Position numbers and translations under genes: made by a program
The notes under the pieces: generated by a model
Database searches by the model: none
Told to the model about the DNA's origin: nothing
What the model saw: only the letters and a program-made list of their open reading frames with translations
Part shown: positions 35,290 to 43,616 of the stretch, one piece after another
How positions within the stretch are numbered: position 1 is the first letter of the stretch
Layout: each line of letters begins with the position of its first letter
Assembly (NCBI GenBank): GCA_963709395.1
Contig: CAVPWP010000020.1
Coordinates: 62,001-126,000, forward strand
Source: CAVPWP01 sp963709395
GTDB lineage: Bacteria; Pseudomonadota; Alphaproteobacteria; Rhodobacterales; Rhodobacteraceae
Direction of reading: 5' to 3'
Length of the DNA stretch: 64,000 bases

Positions 35290-37088
35290 TACACGCGCGC
35301 CTTCGGTGCGATCCGCTTGAGGTCGATGCCGCCCTCGTTGTGACCGATCAGCGGGTTGAGGTGCACCGGGCGGTAGTCCAGTTCGACCTTGCCGTTCACC
35401 CAGGCCAGCGTGTGCTTGCGCCAGTTTTCGTCGTCGCGGTCGGGATGATCCTCGTGCGCATGGGCGCCGCGGCTTTCCTTGCGGGCCTCGGCGCTGACGA
35501 TCGTGGCCAGGGCGTTGGGCATCAGGTTGGTCAGTTCCAGCGTCTCCATCAGGTCGCTGTTCCAGATCATCGAGCGGTCGGTAACCTCGATGTCGTCCAT
35601 CTTGGCGGCCACCGCGTACATCTTCTCGACCCCTTCGGCGAGGGTCTTGTCGGTGCGGAAGACGGCCGCGTCCTGCTGCATGGTCTTCTGCATCTCGAGA
35701 CGCAGTTCGGCCGTTCCAAGGGTGCCCTTGGCATGGCGCAGCGCGTCGAACCGGTCGAGGGCCCGGTCGACGCTGGCCAGGTTGAGCGTCGGGTTCGTGG
35801 CGTTCGGGTCCACCACCTCGCCCGCGCGAATGGCGGCGGCGCGACCAAAGACGACAAGGTCGATCAGGCTGTTCGATCCAAGGCGGTTCGCGCCATGCAC
35901 GCTGGCGCAGCCCGCCTCGCCCACCGCCATGAGGCCGGGGGCCGTGGCGTCGGGGTCGTCTGTCGTCGGGTTCAGGACTTCGCCCCAGTAGTTCGTCGGG
36001 ATGCCACCCATGTTGTAGTGCACCGTGGGAAGAACCGGGATCGGCTCTTTCGTCAGGTCGACGCCGGCGAAGATCCGCGCGCTTTCGGAAATGCCCGGCA
36101 GGCGCAGGTTCAGCGTTTCGGGCGGCAGGTGGTTGAGGTGCAGATGGATGTGGTCCTTGTTCGGACCCACGCCGCGCCCTTCGCGGATCTCCATCGTCAT
36201 GCAGCGCGAGACCACGTCGCGCGAGGCCAGATCCTTGTAGGTGGGGGCGTAGCGCTCCATGAAACGCTCGCCCTCCGAATTGGTCAGGTAGCCGCCTTCG
36301 CCCCGCGCGCCTTCGGTGATCAGGCAGCCGGCACCGTAGATGCCCGTGGGGTGGAACTGGACGAACTCCATATCCTGAAGCGGCAGGCCCGCGCGGGCGA
36401 CCATGCCGCCGCCGTCTCCGGTGCAGGTATGCGCGGACGTCGCGCTGAAATAGGCGCGGCCATAGCCGCCGGTCGCCAGCACCGTCATCTTCGCGTTGAA
36501 GACGTGGATCGTGCCGTCATCGAGCTTCCAGGCCACGACGCCCTGGCAGACCCCGTCCTCGGACATGATCAGGTCGATCGCGAAATACTCGATGTAGAAC
36601 TCGGCATTGTGCTTGAGCGATTGGCCGTAAAGCGTGTGCAGGATCGCATGGCCGGTCCGGTCGGCGGCGGCGCAGGTGCGCTGCACCGGCGGCCCTTCGC
36701 CAAACTCGGTGGTGTGCCCGCCGAACGGGCGCTGATAGATCTTGCCCTCTTCGGTCCGGCTGAAGGGAACGCCGTAATGCTCGAGTTCGTAGACCGCCTT
36801 CGGCGCCTCGCGCGCGAGGTATTCCATGGCATCGACATCGCCCAGCCAGTCCGACCCTTTCACGGTGTCGTACATGTGCCACTGCCAATGGTCCGGACCC
36901 ATGTTGCCAAGGCTGGCCGCGATGCCGCCCTGGGCCGCGACCGTGTGGGACCGCGTCGGGAAGACCTTGGTGATACAGGCCGTCTTCAGGCCCTGCTCGG
37001 CCATGCCCAGCGTCGCGCGCAGGCCGGACCCGCCCGCTCCCACCACCACGACGTCATAGGTATGCGTCTCGTAGTCGTATGCTGCCAT
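35286..37088 (-). CDS. sdhA: succinate dehydrogenase flavoprotein subunit
   Basis: A 600-residue FAD subunit that oxidises succinate to fumarate in the TCA cycle. The dinucleotide motif VVVGAGGSGLRATLGMA is near residue 14, and the covalent-FAD His is in TRSHTVAAQGGI near 46. Active-site segments HPTGIYGAGCLITEGARGEGG near 246 and SRCMTMEIREGRG near 290 are present. Full length. The preceding sdhD ends 13 bp upstream. Its stop overlaps the small lipoprotein gene. Confidence 0.97.
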   Translation of the reverse strand: MAAYDYETHTYDVVVVGAGGSGLRATLGMAEQGLKTACITKVFPTRSHTVAAQGGIAASLGNMGPDHWQWHMYDTVKGSDWLGDVDAMEYLAREAPKAVYELEHYGVPFSRTEEGKIYQRPFGGHTTEFGEGPPVQRTCAAADRTGHAILHTLYGQSLKHNAEFYIEYFAIDLIMSEDGVCQGVVAWKLDDGTIHVFNAKMTVLATGGYGRAYFSATSAHTCTGDGGGMVARAGLPLQDMEFVQFHPTGIYGAGCLITEGARGEGGYLTNSEGERFMERYAPTYKDLASRDVVSRCMTMEIREGRGVGPNKDHIHLHLNHLPPETLNLRLPGISESARIFAGVDLTKEPIPVLPTVHYNMGGIPTNYWGEVLNPTTDDPDATAPGLMAVGEAGCASVHGANRLGSNSLIDLVVFGRAAAIRAGEVVDPNATNPTLNLASVDRALDRFDALRHAKGTLGTAELRLEMQKTMQQDAAVFRTDKTLAEGVEKMYAVAAKMDDIEVTDRSMIWNSDLMETLELTNLMPNALATIVSAEARKESRGAHAHEDHPDRDDENWRKHTLAWVNGKVELDYRPVHLNPLIGHNEGGIDLKRIAPKARVY

Positions 37089-37101
37089 TCGTTGGTGCTC
37101 C

Positions 37102-37473
37102 TTACAGCGCGATGCGGGCGATGGCGAAAAGCCCCGTCCCAGCCGCTGCGTAGCTGAGGATGGTCGTTCCGATGATGAGGGACGACCGCGTCAGACCATG
37201 AGTATAGTCCTCGATCAGAACCTGCACACCGCTTTTGAAATGCATGAAGCCCACCACGATCGATGCCGCGGCGACGAGCGCCGGGAAAGGCCGGCTGAAG
37301 TAGGCGATGACCTCTTCGAAAGGTGCGCCCAGAATCCGGCCGAAGGTGAAGATGAAGAGCGGCATGAGGATCGCAAGCGCCATCGAGCTGATCTGCATCG
37401 ACCAGAAGTGATGGGTGCCCTCCTTGGCCGAACCAAGTCCCACGGCGCGTTTGCGGTCGGTTACGTAATCCAT
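37102..37473 (-). CDS. sdhD: succinate dehydrogenase membrane anchor subunit
   Basis: A 123-residue membrane anchor with three hydrophobic segments (about 25-45, 60-78, 95-115). FMHFKSGVQVLIEDYTHG near 75 carries the His and quinone-side residues typical of alphaproteobacterial SdhD. The second ATG (37473) is chosen: GAGGA lies 7 nt before it. The first ATG at 37479 has too short a spacing. It follows sdhC by 10 bp. Confidence 0.93.
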   Translation of the reverse strand: MDYVTDRKRAVGLGSAKEGTHHFWSMQISSMALAILMPLFIFTFGRILGAPFEEVIAYFSRPFPALVAAASIVVGFMHFKSGVQVLIEDYTHGLTRSSLIIGTTILSYAAAGTGLFAIARIAL

Positions 37474-37483
37474 CGGCATGTCC

Positions 37484-37867
37484 TCAGATCACCAGCACGG
37501 TAAGAACGGTAAGCACGACCGATCCGGCGATCATGCCGATGCCCAGTTTCTCGGCCAGTGCCACGTCAAGACTTCCGCCCTGGTCCCAGTAGAGGTGCCG
37601 GAGCCCCCCCAAAAAATGATACCAGAGCGCCCAGAGCGACAGGAACAGCACGAGGTCGCCGAACCAGGATGTTAGGACGCCGTTGGCGACGGCGAAGTAG
37701 TCGGCCGAGGTCGCGGCGGCAAGGAACCACCAGACGATCAGCAGCCCGGCCACCAGCATGGCGTTCCCGGTGAGACGTACGAAGATCGAGGTCATCGAGG
37801 TCAGCTGCGGGCGATAGATCGTCAGGTGCGGTGAAAGCGGTCGGTTGCCCCGGTTCACATCTGCCAT
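37484..37867 (-). CDS. sdhC: succinate dehydrogenase cytochrome b556 subunit
   Basis: A 127-residue haem b-binding anchor of complex II with three membrane spans. RPLSPHLTIYRPQLTSMTSI near the start and WYHFLGGLRHLYWDQG near 80 (haem-ligand His) are diagnostic. First gene of the operon. The start at 37867 follows AAGGGACACCGCCG, and the 20 bases spanning this start are identical to those spanning the ccr start. A paired GTGATCAC operator lies 153-183 bp upstream. Confidence 0.95.
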   Translation of the reverse strand: MADVNRGNRPLSPHLTIYRPQLTSMTSIFVRLTGNAMLVAGLLIVWWFLAAATSADYFAVANGVLTSWFGDLVLFLSLWALWYHFLGGLRHLYWDQGGSLDVALAEKLGIGMIAGSVVLTVLTVLVI

Positions 37868-38019
37868 CGGCGGTGTCCCTTCCTGCGCGGCTTCGCGGTC
37901 CCGGTGCGCGGCAACCGCATGACTTCGATGCATTGATAGCGAAGATTTCCGCGCTGTCACGGGGGCAGGCGCCAGACGGGCGCGGTTTTTTGGCGCAATG
38001 GGATAGTTTTTCGCAACTT

Positions 38020-38050
38020 CGTGATCACACTATTCCACCGTGTGATCACG
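38020..38050. promoter_or_regulatory. paired GTGATCAC operator upstream of sdhC
   Basis: CGTGATCACAC and GTGTGATCACG form a perfect 11-bp inverted repeat around 9 bp. Each arm is itself palindromic about GTGATCAC (38021-38028 and 38042-38049), and the two centres are 21 bp apart, two helical turns. The same double site lies upstream of sucC. A related half-site (GAGATCAC) follows at 38054 inside the end of mch. Confidence 0.7.
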
Positions 38051-38057
38051 AATGAGA

Positions 38058-39095
38058 TCACATCGGAATCAGCGCCCAGTAATCGAGGTCAAGAAGAACG
38101 CCGGGTGCATATTTCCCTTCGGGCGTGCGCAGCGCGAATGCGGCTGTCCCGGACCGTGCCGCGACCAGCCGCAGGCGCAAGGCCCCCACGCCGGGCACAC
38201 CGGTTTCGGCCTTGTCCAGCACCTCGGACCACGCGCCCACGGTATCGCCGGCAAAACACGGGGCGGCGTGGCTGCCCGCGTTCAGCGCCACGACCATCTG
38301 CGCATTGGCCAGACCGTTGAAGCTGAGCGATCGCGCCAGCGAGATGACATGGCCGCCATAGATCAGCCGCTTGCCGTCGTCGCGCCAGGTCGCGTCGAAA
38401 TGCACCTTCGATGTGTTCTGCCACAGGCGCGTGGCCATCATGTGCTCGGCCTCCTCGATCGTGACGCGGTCGACATGGTCGATCCGCTCGCCGATCTCGT
38501 AGTCGCCCCAGCGATGCGGCTCCCCCGCGAGGGTGAAATCGTAGTCTGCGAAGGTCAGGCCCTCGGGCACCACCAGCGCTTCCGGCGCCACTGCCTCGGG
38601 CAGCTCGGGCACGACCGGATCGGCGGCCGCGCTGCCCGCGTCGCGCTTGCGCACCATGACCCAGCGCACATAGCGCAAGACAGCGTCACCGACCTCGTCA
38701 AAGCCCGTGGTTTCGACGAAGACGATGCCCGACGTTCCGCTCGACGTCTCCTTCAGCCCGATCACCCGGCTTTCCGAGCGCAGCGTCGTACCCGGCCAGA
38801 CCGGCTTGAGCCAGCGTCCTGCGGCATAGCCGAGGTTCGCCACGGCGTTGAGCGACACGTCCGGAACGGTCTTGCCGAATACGGTGTGGAACACGATCAG
38901 ATCGTCCAGCGGCGAAGACCGAAGCCCACAGCCGCGCGCGAATTCATCCGAGGCGTGCAGCGCGTGGCGGGCGGGGTATAGCGCGTGGTAAAGCGCCCGC
39001 TCGCCCTGACCCAACGTGCGTGGGGACGCGTGGCGGATTACCTCGTCCAGTCGAAAATCCTCGAAAAAGCGCCCCGGGTTGGTCTTGGTCGTCAT
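38058..39095 (-). CDS. mch: mesaconyl-CoA hydratase (MaoC family)
   Basis: A 345-residue double-hotdog MaoC-type enzyme that hydrates mesaconyl-C1-CoA to beta-methylmalyl-CoA in the ethylmalonyl-CoA pathway. FFEDFRLDEVIRHASPRTL and RSSPLDDLIVFHTVFGKTV are in the N-terminal half. IGERIDHVDRVTIEEAEHMMAT and LIYGGHVISLARSLSFNG are in the second half. The assignment to mesaconyl-CoA rather than another acyl-CoA rests on these segments and on ccr, ecm and mcl2 nearby. Last gene of the mcl2-nnrU-DUF1737-mch run. It overlaps DUF1737 by 4 bp. Confidence 0.92.
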   Translation of the reverse strand: MTTKTNPGRFFEDFRLDEVIRHASPRTLGQGERALYHALYPARHALHASDEFARGCGLRSSPLDDLIVFHTVFGKTVPDVSLNAVANLGYAAGRWLKPVWPGTTLRSESRVIGLKETSSGTSGIVFVETTGFDEVGDAVLRYVRWVMVRKRDAGSAAADPVVPELPEAVAPEALVVPEGLTFADYDFTLAGEPHRWGDYEIGERIDHVDRVTIEEAEHMMATRLWQNTSKVHFDATWRDDGKRLIYGGHVISLARSLSFNGLANAQMVVALNAGSHAAPCFAGDTVGAWSEVLDKAETGVPGVGALRLRLVAARSGTAAFALRTPEGKYAPGVLLDLDYWALIPM

Positions 39096-39298
39096 TGCGC
39101 GCCCAGCTTCATGTCGGGATTGTAGTCGCCCTCGATCTCCTTCGTGACCGCCTGGGCGCAGCGCATCACCCCGTTGGCCGCGTCATAGGCATAGGACGGG
39201 CTGCCGTGCAGCACCCAGCCTTTCGCCAGGGCGTCGGACACCTTGTGGCAGAAGGCCGAGGAATCGTCCCCGGTCAGCAGTCGGTAGATCGTCGTCAT
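39092..39298 (-). CDS. DUF1737 domain-containing protein
   Basis: A 68-residue small protein starting MTTIYRLLTGDDSSAFCHKV, with the WVLHGSPSYAYD core of the DUF1737 family. No function is known. It lies 3 bp after nnrU and overlaps mch by 4 bp, so it is translated within the ethylmalonyl-CoA operon. This position is conserved in Rhodobacter as far as I recall. Confidence 0.87.
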   Translation of the reverse strand: MTTIYRLLTGDDSSAFCHKVSDALAKGWVLHGSPSYAYDAANGVMRCAQAVTKEIEGDYNPDMKLGAQ

Positions 39299-39301
39299 CC
39301 A

Positions 39302-40705
39302 TCACCCCGGAAATGGCCAGTAGCCCAGCCATGCATGGATCGCCGAGATCACGCCGAACACCACCAGCGAGATCACGATCAGGCGCACATCACCCGAAGC
39401 CGGCCCCGGCGCTGGCCGCTCCCAGGGTGGGGATTTCGCATTGACCACGGCCATCTCGGCCAGCGCCCAGACCGCCATCGACCCGAAGAGCACGACCGAG
39501 GCCCAGTCACCGTTGACCAGAAGGTGCGCCACGGCCCAGACGACGACCCCGGTCAGCATGGGGTGCCGCAGCCACGACCGCATCCGCCCTTTCGAACTGC
39601 CCATCCCGAACAGGATCACCGCGATCAGCATCAGAAGGTTGTTGAGATGGATGCCCCAGGAGGGCGGGACATAGGCGAGGTCGGTGAAGGCCTGCCGATA
39701 GCCGATGATCATCAGCACCAGACCGCCCAGGATGATGACCGCCGACACGCCCTTGCCAGCATTGCCCATGCCCGCACGCAGGTCAGGCAGCGCCCGCTTG
39801 AAGAAATGCCCTGCCACCCACAGCAGGATCCCAAGGATCAGTAATGTCATGCAGAACTCCATCGCGGTGATGGCCTTGGCTCGGGCAAGCGTGGCACGGG
39901 CCGAGGCAACATGCAGGTTCTCGACGATCTTGCCATCGACGACGGCGACAGCTTCGCCTTTTGCCAGCGCATCGTCAAACGCCGCGATCTGCCGCCGCGC
40001 AAGTGCCACGGCCTCGGGCGACGGGGCGAAGACCTCGTTGGCGATGGCGATCTGCGCGGGGTGCACCACGGTCTTGCCGTCCATGCCCAGCGCGCGGCCC
40101 TGAACACATTCGGCGCGCAGCCCCTCTTCGTCGCGGAAGGCATTGTAGACGCCGTCTATGCAGACGATCCCCGCGCCCCGCGCCGCAAGCAGGCAGGTCT
40201 GAAGCGCCACCTGCAAGGGTGCCCGGCTACCACCGGTATCGCAGCCGATGTCCTTGGCAAGATCGTTTGTGCCCATCACCAGCCCCTGCATTCCGGGCGC
40301 GTCGGCGATGTCGGCCGCGCGCAAGACGCCACGCGGCGTCTCCATCATCGCCCAGACCGGCAGATCGCCGGTGAGGTCACGCAGCGCGGCAATATCCGCG
40401 GGGCCGTCGACCTTCGGCAGCAGCACAGCGTCGCACTGCATCCGGGCCACGGCGCGCGCGTCCGCCTCGCCCCAGGGCGTCGAGAGCGCGTTGATCCGGA
40501 CGATGCGCAGCCTCCGCCCATAGCCGCCCGCCGCCAGTTCCCCGGCCAGCAGGGCGCGGGCGGCCGCCTTTTCATCCGGCGCGACGGCATCCTCGAGGTC
40601 GAAGATGATCGCGTCCGCTGGCAGACTACGCGCCTTCTCAAGCGCACGCTCTTTCGACGCGGGGATGTAGAGGACCGAGCGGATCGGGCGGTCGGAAAGG
40701 GCCAT
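39302..40705 (-). CDS. mcl2: CoA ester lyase/(3S)-malyl-CoA thioesterase fused in frame to NnrU-like membrane protein
   Basis: One continuous frame of 467 residues encodes two normally separate proteins. Residues 1-285 are an HpcH/HpaI CoA ester lyase: PIRSVLYIPASKERALEKA, IIFDLEDAVAPDEK with the metal-site acids, PKVDGP, MMETPRGV and MDGKTVVHPAQI. They fit the (3S)-malyl-CoA thioesterase (Mcl2). From residue 286 (Met codon at 39850) it is a full NnrU-family membrane protein (MTLLILGILLWVAGHFFKR), with about five spans. Deleting the base at 39851 would turn TGCATG into TGATG, a stop overlapping a start. The fusion is thus probably produced by one inserted base. GGGGGA precedes the ATG at 40705. 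Confidence 0.85.
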   Translation of the reverse strand: MALSDRPIRSVLYIPASKERALEKARSLPADAIIFDLEDAVAPDEKAAARALLAGELAAGGYGRRLRIVRINALSTPWGEADARAVARMQCDAVLLPKVDGPADIAALRDLTGDLPVWAMMETPRGVLRAADIADAPGMQGLVMGTNDLAKDIGCDTGGSRAPLQVALQTCLLAARGAGIVCIDGVYNAFRDEEGLRAECVQGRALGMDGKTVVHPAQIAIANEVFAPSPEAVALARRQIAAFDDALAKGEAVAVVDGKIVENLHVASARATLARAKAITAMEFCMTLLILGILLWVAGHFFKRALPDLRAGMGNAGKGVSAVIILGGLVLMIIGYRQAFTDLAYVPPSWGIHLNNLLMLIAVILFGMGSSKGRMRSWLRHPMLTGVVVWAVAHLLVNGDWASVVLFGSMAVWALAEMAVVNAKSPPWERPAPGPASGDVRLIVISLVVFGVISAIHAWLGYWPFPG

Positions 40706-40912
40706 GATTCCCCCGTTTGGTAATTTTGTTGCGGCAACCAGCACGGATGCGCACCTTTCCGCAAGTCTTTTTCTGCGGTGCAGCGTCGAGCACGCCTCCC
40801 GCGCGCACCGTTAACCGGATCTTGGCCTGGCGGCGCGACGCTGCGTTTCATCGATGACACAGGCGGCCCGGAGCCGTCGGCAGTCACAGTCAGCATCAGG
40901 AAGGGCAGGCAG

Positions 40913-41233
40913 ATGAACACACGGCTTTATCTTCTCTCGTTCGGCATGGGCGCGATGCTTCTGGCCACGGACCACGCCTTCGCTCAGACCGCGGCCAGCA
41001 ACTGTGGGCCTCGGGATGTCGTTGTGGCCCGCCTGGCGGATCGGTATGGCGAATCGCGGCAGTCCATCGGCCTTGGAGGCGAAAATCAGGTCGTCGAGGT
41101 CTTCGCATCGCTTGAAACGGGGACCTGGACGATCACCGTCACCCTGCCGAACGGAATGACATGCCTCGTCGCATCGGGGCAGGCATTCGAAGACGTCGCG
41201 GAAAGCCTGCCACCCAAAGGAAGTGACGCCTAG
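40913..41233 (+). CDS. exported small protein, function unknown
   Basis: A 106-residue protein with a signal peptide (LYLLSFGMGAMLLATDHAFAQ, cleavage after AFA). The mature part starts TAASNCGPRDVVVARLADRY and has two Cys (NCG and TCL) that may form a disulphide. GTWTITVTLPNGMTCLVASGQ looks like a beta hairpin. The ATG has GGAAGGG about 10 bp upstream. It is divergent from mcl2 across 207 bp. Such short periplasmic proteins are frequent in Rhodobacterales, but I cannot name the family. Confidence 0.75.
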   Translation: MNTRLYLLSFGMGAMLLATDHAFAQTAASNCGPRDVVVARLADRYGESRQSIGLGGENQVVEVFASLETGTWTITVTLPNGMTCLVASGQAFEDVAESLPPKGSDA

Positions 41234-41525
41234 TTCGGCTCGACGCCTCGAGTCCGGCTTGCGCATTCGTGTCACCACGTCGCGAAGAATTTCAGCATCG
41301 CGAGTGGGATAGCGACCCCGCATAGCAAACGGTCTTTCCAGTTCTCAAGACTGACTGACCGACTTCGGGCGCGTGCTCGCGGTCGGTCTTCGCGTACTTC
41401 GCTCGACGTGCGGAAAGTCGGCGAACGGACCGTTGCCCTCTGCCTCACACATCGCGCGCCCTTGCGCCACGGCCCGCCCCTCGCTACGCACTGGCGCGAA
41501 AACCAACCGGACCGGAGAGTTTCCC

Positions 41526-42488
41526 ATGGCCAGACCCAAGATCGCCCTGATCGGCGCGGGACAGATAGGCGGCACGCTTGCGCATCTTGCCGCGATGAAG
41601 GAGCTGGGCGACGTCGTCCTGTTCGACATCGCCGAAGGCGTCCCGCACGGAAAGGCGCTCGACATCGCCGAGGCCGGCCCCTCGGAAGGGTTCGACGCGC
41701 ATCTGAAGGGCACGACGGACTATGCCGATATCGCCGGTGCGGATGTCTGCATCGTGACGGCCGGGGTCCCGCGCAAACCGGGGATGAGCCGCGACGACCT
41801 TCTCGGGATCAACCTGAAGGTCATGAAATCCGTGGGCGAGGGCATCAAGGCGCATGCCCCCGACGCCTTCGTGATCTGCATCACCAACCCGCTGGACGCG
41901 ATGGTCTGGGCGCTGCGCGAGTTCTCGGGCCTTCCGCAGGAAAAGGTCTGCGGCATGGCTGGGGTTCTCGACAGCGCCCGGTTCCGCCACTTCCTGAGCC
42001 TCGAGTTCGATGTGTCGATGAAGGACGTCACCGCCTTCGTTCTTGGCGGACATGGCGATACGATGGTGCCGCTGGTGCGCTATTCCGCTGTCGGCGGCGT
42101 GCCGCTGCCCGATCTGGTGAAGATGGGCTGGACCACGCAGGAACGGCTTGACGCCATCGTGCAGCGCACGCGCGACGGCGGGGCCGAGATCGTGGGCCTT
42201 CTGGGCACAGGGTCGGCCTATTACGCGCCCGCTACCAGCGCGATCGAGATGGCCGAGGCGTTCCTCAAGGATCAGAAGCGCGTTCTGCCCTGCGCCGCAT
42301 GGGTTGATGGCGCCTACGGGCTGAGCGGCCTCTATGTCGGCGTACCCACCGTGATCGGCGCGGGCGGCGTCGAGCGTGTGATCGACATCAAGCTGGTCGG
42401 CGACGAGCAGGTGATGTTCGACAAGTCGGTGAAGGCCGTGAAGGGCCTGGTCGAGGCCTGCAAGGGGATCGACGAAAGCCTCGCCTGA
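41526..42488 (+). CDS. mdh: malate dehydrogenase
   Basis: A 320-residue NAD-dependent malate dehydrogenase of the LDH-like type used by alphaproteobacteria. The Rossmann motif IALIGAGQIGGTLAHL is near residue 6. VTAGVPRKPGMSRDDLLGIN near 78 holds the substrate loop with Arg. ITNPLDAMVW near 118 and the catalytic His in GGHGDTMVP near 175 are present. It closes the TCA cycle and serves the ethylmalonyl-CoA pathway. The 292-bp upstream region holds no gene. A perfect terminator follows at 42511. Confidence 0.97.
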   Translation: MARPKIALIGAGQIGGTLAHLAAMKELGDVVLFDIAEGVPHGKALDIAEAGPSEGFDAHLKGTTDYADIAGADVCIVTAGVPRKPGMSRDDLLGINLKVMKSVGEGIKAHAPDAFVICITNPLDAMVWALREFSGLPQEKVCGMAGVLDSARFRHFLSLEFDVSMKDVTAFVLGGHGDTMVPLVRYSAVGGVPLPDLVKMGWTTQERLDAIVQRTRDGGAEIVGLLGTGSAYYAPATSAIEMAEAFLKDQKRVLPCAAWVDGAYGLSGLYVGVPTVIGAGGVERVIDIKLVGDEQVMFDKSVKAVKGLVEACKGIDESLA

Positions 42489-42510
42489 CAAAGCAGATCA
42501 AGACCCCGGT

Positions 42511-42534
42511 GACCCCGCAGTGGAATGCGGGGTC
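42511..42534 (+). terminator. intrinsic terminator after mdh
   Basis: GACCCCGCA and TGCGGGGTC pair perfectly (9 bp, 6-nt loop), 23 bp after the mdh stop. The following T-tract is weak (ATCTTTCC), so rho may assist. Confidence 0.6.
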
Positions 42535-42666
42535 GTCCACATCTTTCCAACCCTTGTTTTTCAGGTGTCTGGCGGGCCGGCCGCGCGCGCTGAATCCGAT
42601 GGAAATACGCAGGCGTTTTCGCTAGCGATGGCCTCATGATCAAGCGCGTCCTTTCATCCGCTCTAC

Positions 42667-43392
42667 ATGCGGTCACGACGCCCCCATGCCGCAGGGGCCA
42701 GGAGCACGGACGCTTCGACGGCGGCAGAGGAATGCGTCGTTCTCCTTCACGGGCTTGGCCGGAGCGAATCCTCGTTTGTCCTGATGGAGCAGATGCTGGA
42801 AGCCGCGGGATTCCGGCTGATCAACATGGGCTACCCATCGCAGGATACACCGATCGAAGGCCTGCTTGCCTATGTCTCCGCCGCCGTCGCGCAATGCGAA
42901 GGGGATACCGTCCATTTCGTCACTCATTCGATGGGGGGCATCCTTGCGCGCGCCTGGCTGGCCGCACACCGTCCCGACACACTGGGACGGGTCGTGATGC
43001 TGGCCCCGCCGAACCAGGGTTCCGAAGTCGTCGACCGGCTGAGCCAGCTCACGGTCTTCGAAAGCTTCACCGGGCCTGCTGCAACACAGCTTGGCACGGA
43101 CGGGATTGCCAACGCCCTGCCCCCGGTCGATTTCGATCTGGGCGTTATCGCCGGCGATCTGACGATCAATCCGCTGTTTTCGGCCATGATCCCCGGCCCG
43201 GACGACGGGACCGTGTCGGTCGAAAGCACGAAGGTCGATGGCATGGCCGATCACATCGTCCTGCCGGTCAGCCACACGTTCATGATGAACAATCCGCTGG
43301 TCATCGCGCAAACCGCGATCTTCCTGCGCACCGGTGCCTTCGACCCCGACCTCACGCTGCGCGAAATGATGCGCCGCCTGTCGCGCCGTTAG
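42667..43392 (+). CDS. alpha/beta-fold hydrolase, esterase/lipase-like
   Basis: About 241 residues. CVVLLHGLGRSESSF near residue 23 is the oxyanion-hole region, and HFVTHSMGGILAR near 83 holds the nucleophile Ser in the GxSxG-type motif (THSMGG). NQGSEVVDRL near 115 and a late HTFMMNN His complete a lipase-like triad. The start is doubtful. ATG 42667 has no ribosome binding site. An ATG at 42636 in another frame begins MIKRVLSSALHAV, a weak signal-peptide-like stretch that would join this frame by a +1 shift. The substrate is unknown. Confidence 0.8.
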   Translation: MRSRRPHAAGARSTDASTAAEECVVLLHGLGRSESSFVLMEQMLEAAGFRLINMGYPSQDTPIEGLLAYVSAAVAQCEGDTVHFVTHSMGGILARAWLAAHRPDTLGRVVMLAPPNQGSEVVDRLSQLTVFESFTGPAATQLGTDGIANALPPVDFDLGVIAGDLTINPLFSAMIPGPDDGTVSVESTKVDGMADHIVLPVSHTFMMNNPLVIAQTAIFLRTGAFDPDLTLREMMRRLSRR

Positions 43393-43478
43393 AGCGCTGT
43401 AGGGCGGCGGCCTCGACGGCGGCGACGAATCACCACGGACAGGCAGGACCCAACCGGCAGAACGCTTTGGAAGCCAGC

Positions 43479-43511
43479 ATGTGATCACACTTTTTCCGCG
43501 TGTGATCACAT
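43479..43511. promoter_or_regulatory. paired GTGATCAC operator upstream of sucC
   Basis: ATGTGATCACAC and GTGTGATCACAT form a perfect 12-bp inverted repeat around 9 bp. The two GTGATCAC cores (43481-43488 and 43502-43509) are 21 bp apart, exactly as upstream of sdhC. The site is 106-138 bp before the sucC start, so it can control the suc/odh operon. Confidence 0.72.
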
Positions 43512-43616
43512 TTTCCAGAAAAACGCCGCTGATCTTCCCGTCAGCACGATTAGCCGTTCAAACAAGGGCGAATCCGGTGCATATGTCCCGCAAATCCATA
43601 TAGCCGGGACAGATCA

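Noticed and set aside
41358..41388. GACCGAC/GTCGGTC inverted repeat upstream of mdh
   Set aside because: The 7-bp arms are 17 bp apart in GC-rich DNA without a T-tract or link to a start. It could be chance.
42636..42700. Signal-peptide-like start MIKRVLSSALHAV for the hydrolase in another frame
   Set aside because: It would need a further +1 shift, and the segment is only weakly hydrophobic. Kept as a note under the hydrolase, not as a separate lesion.
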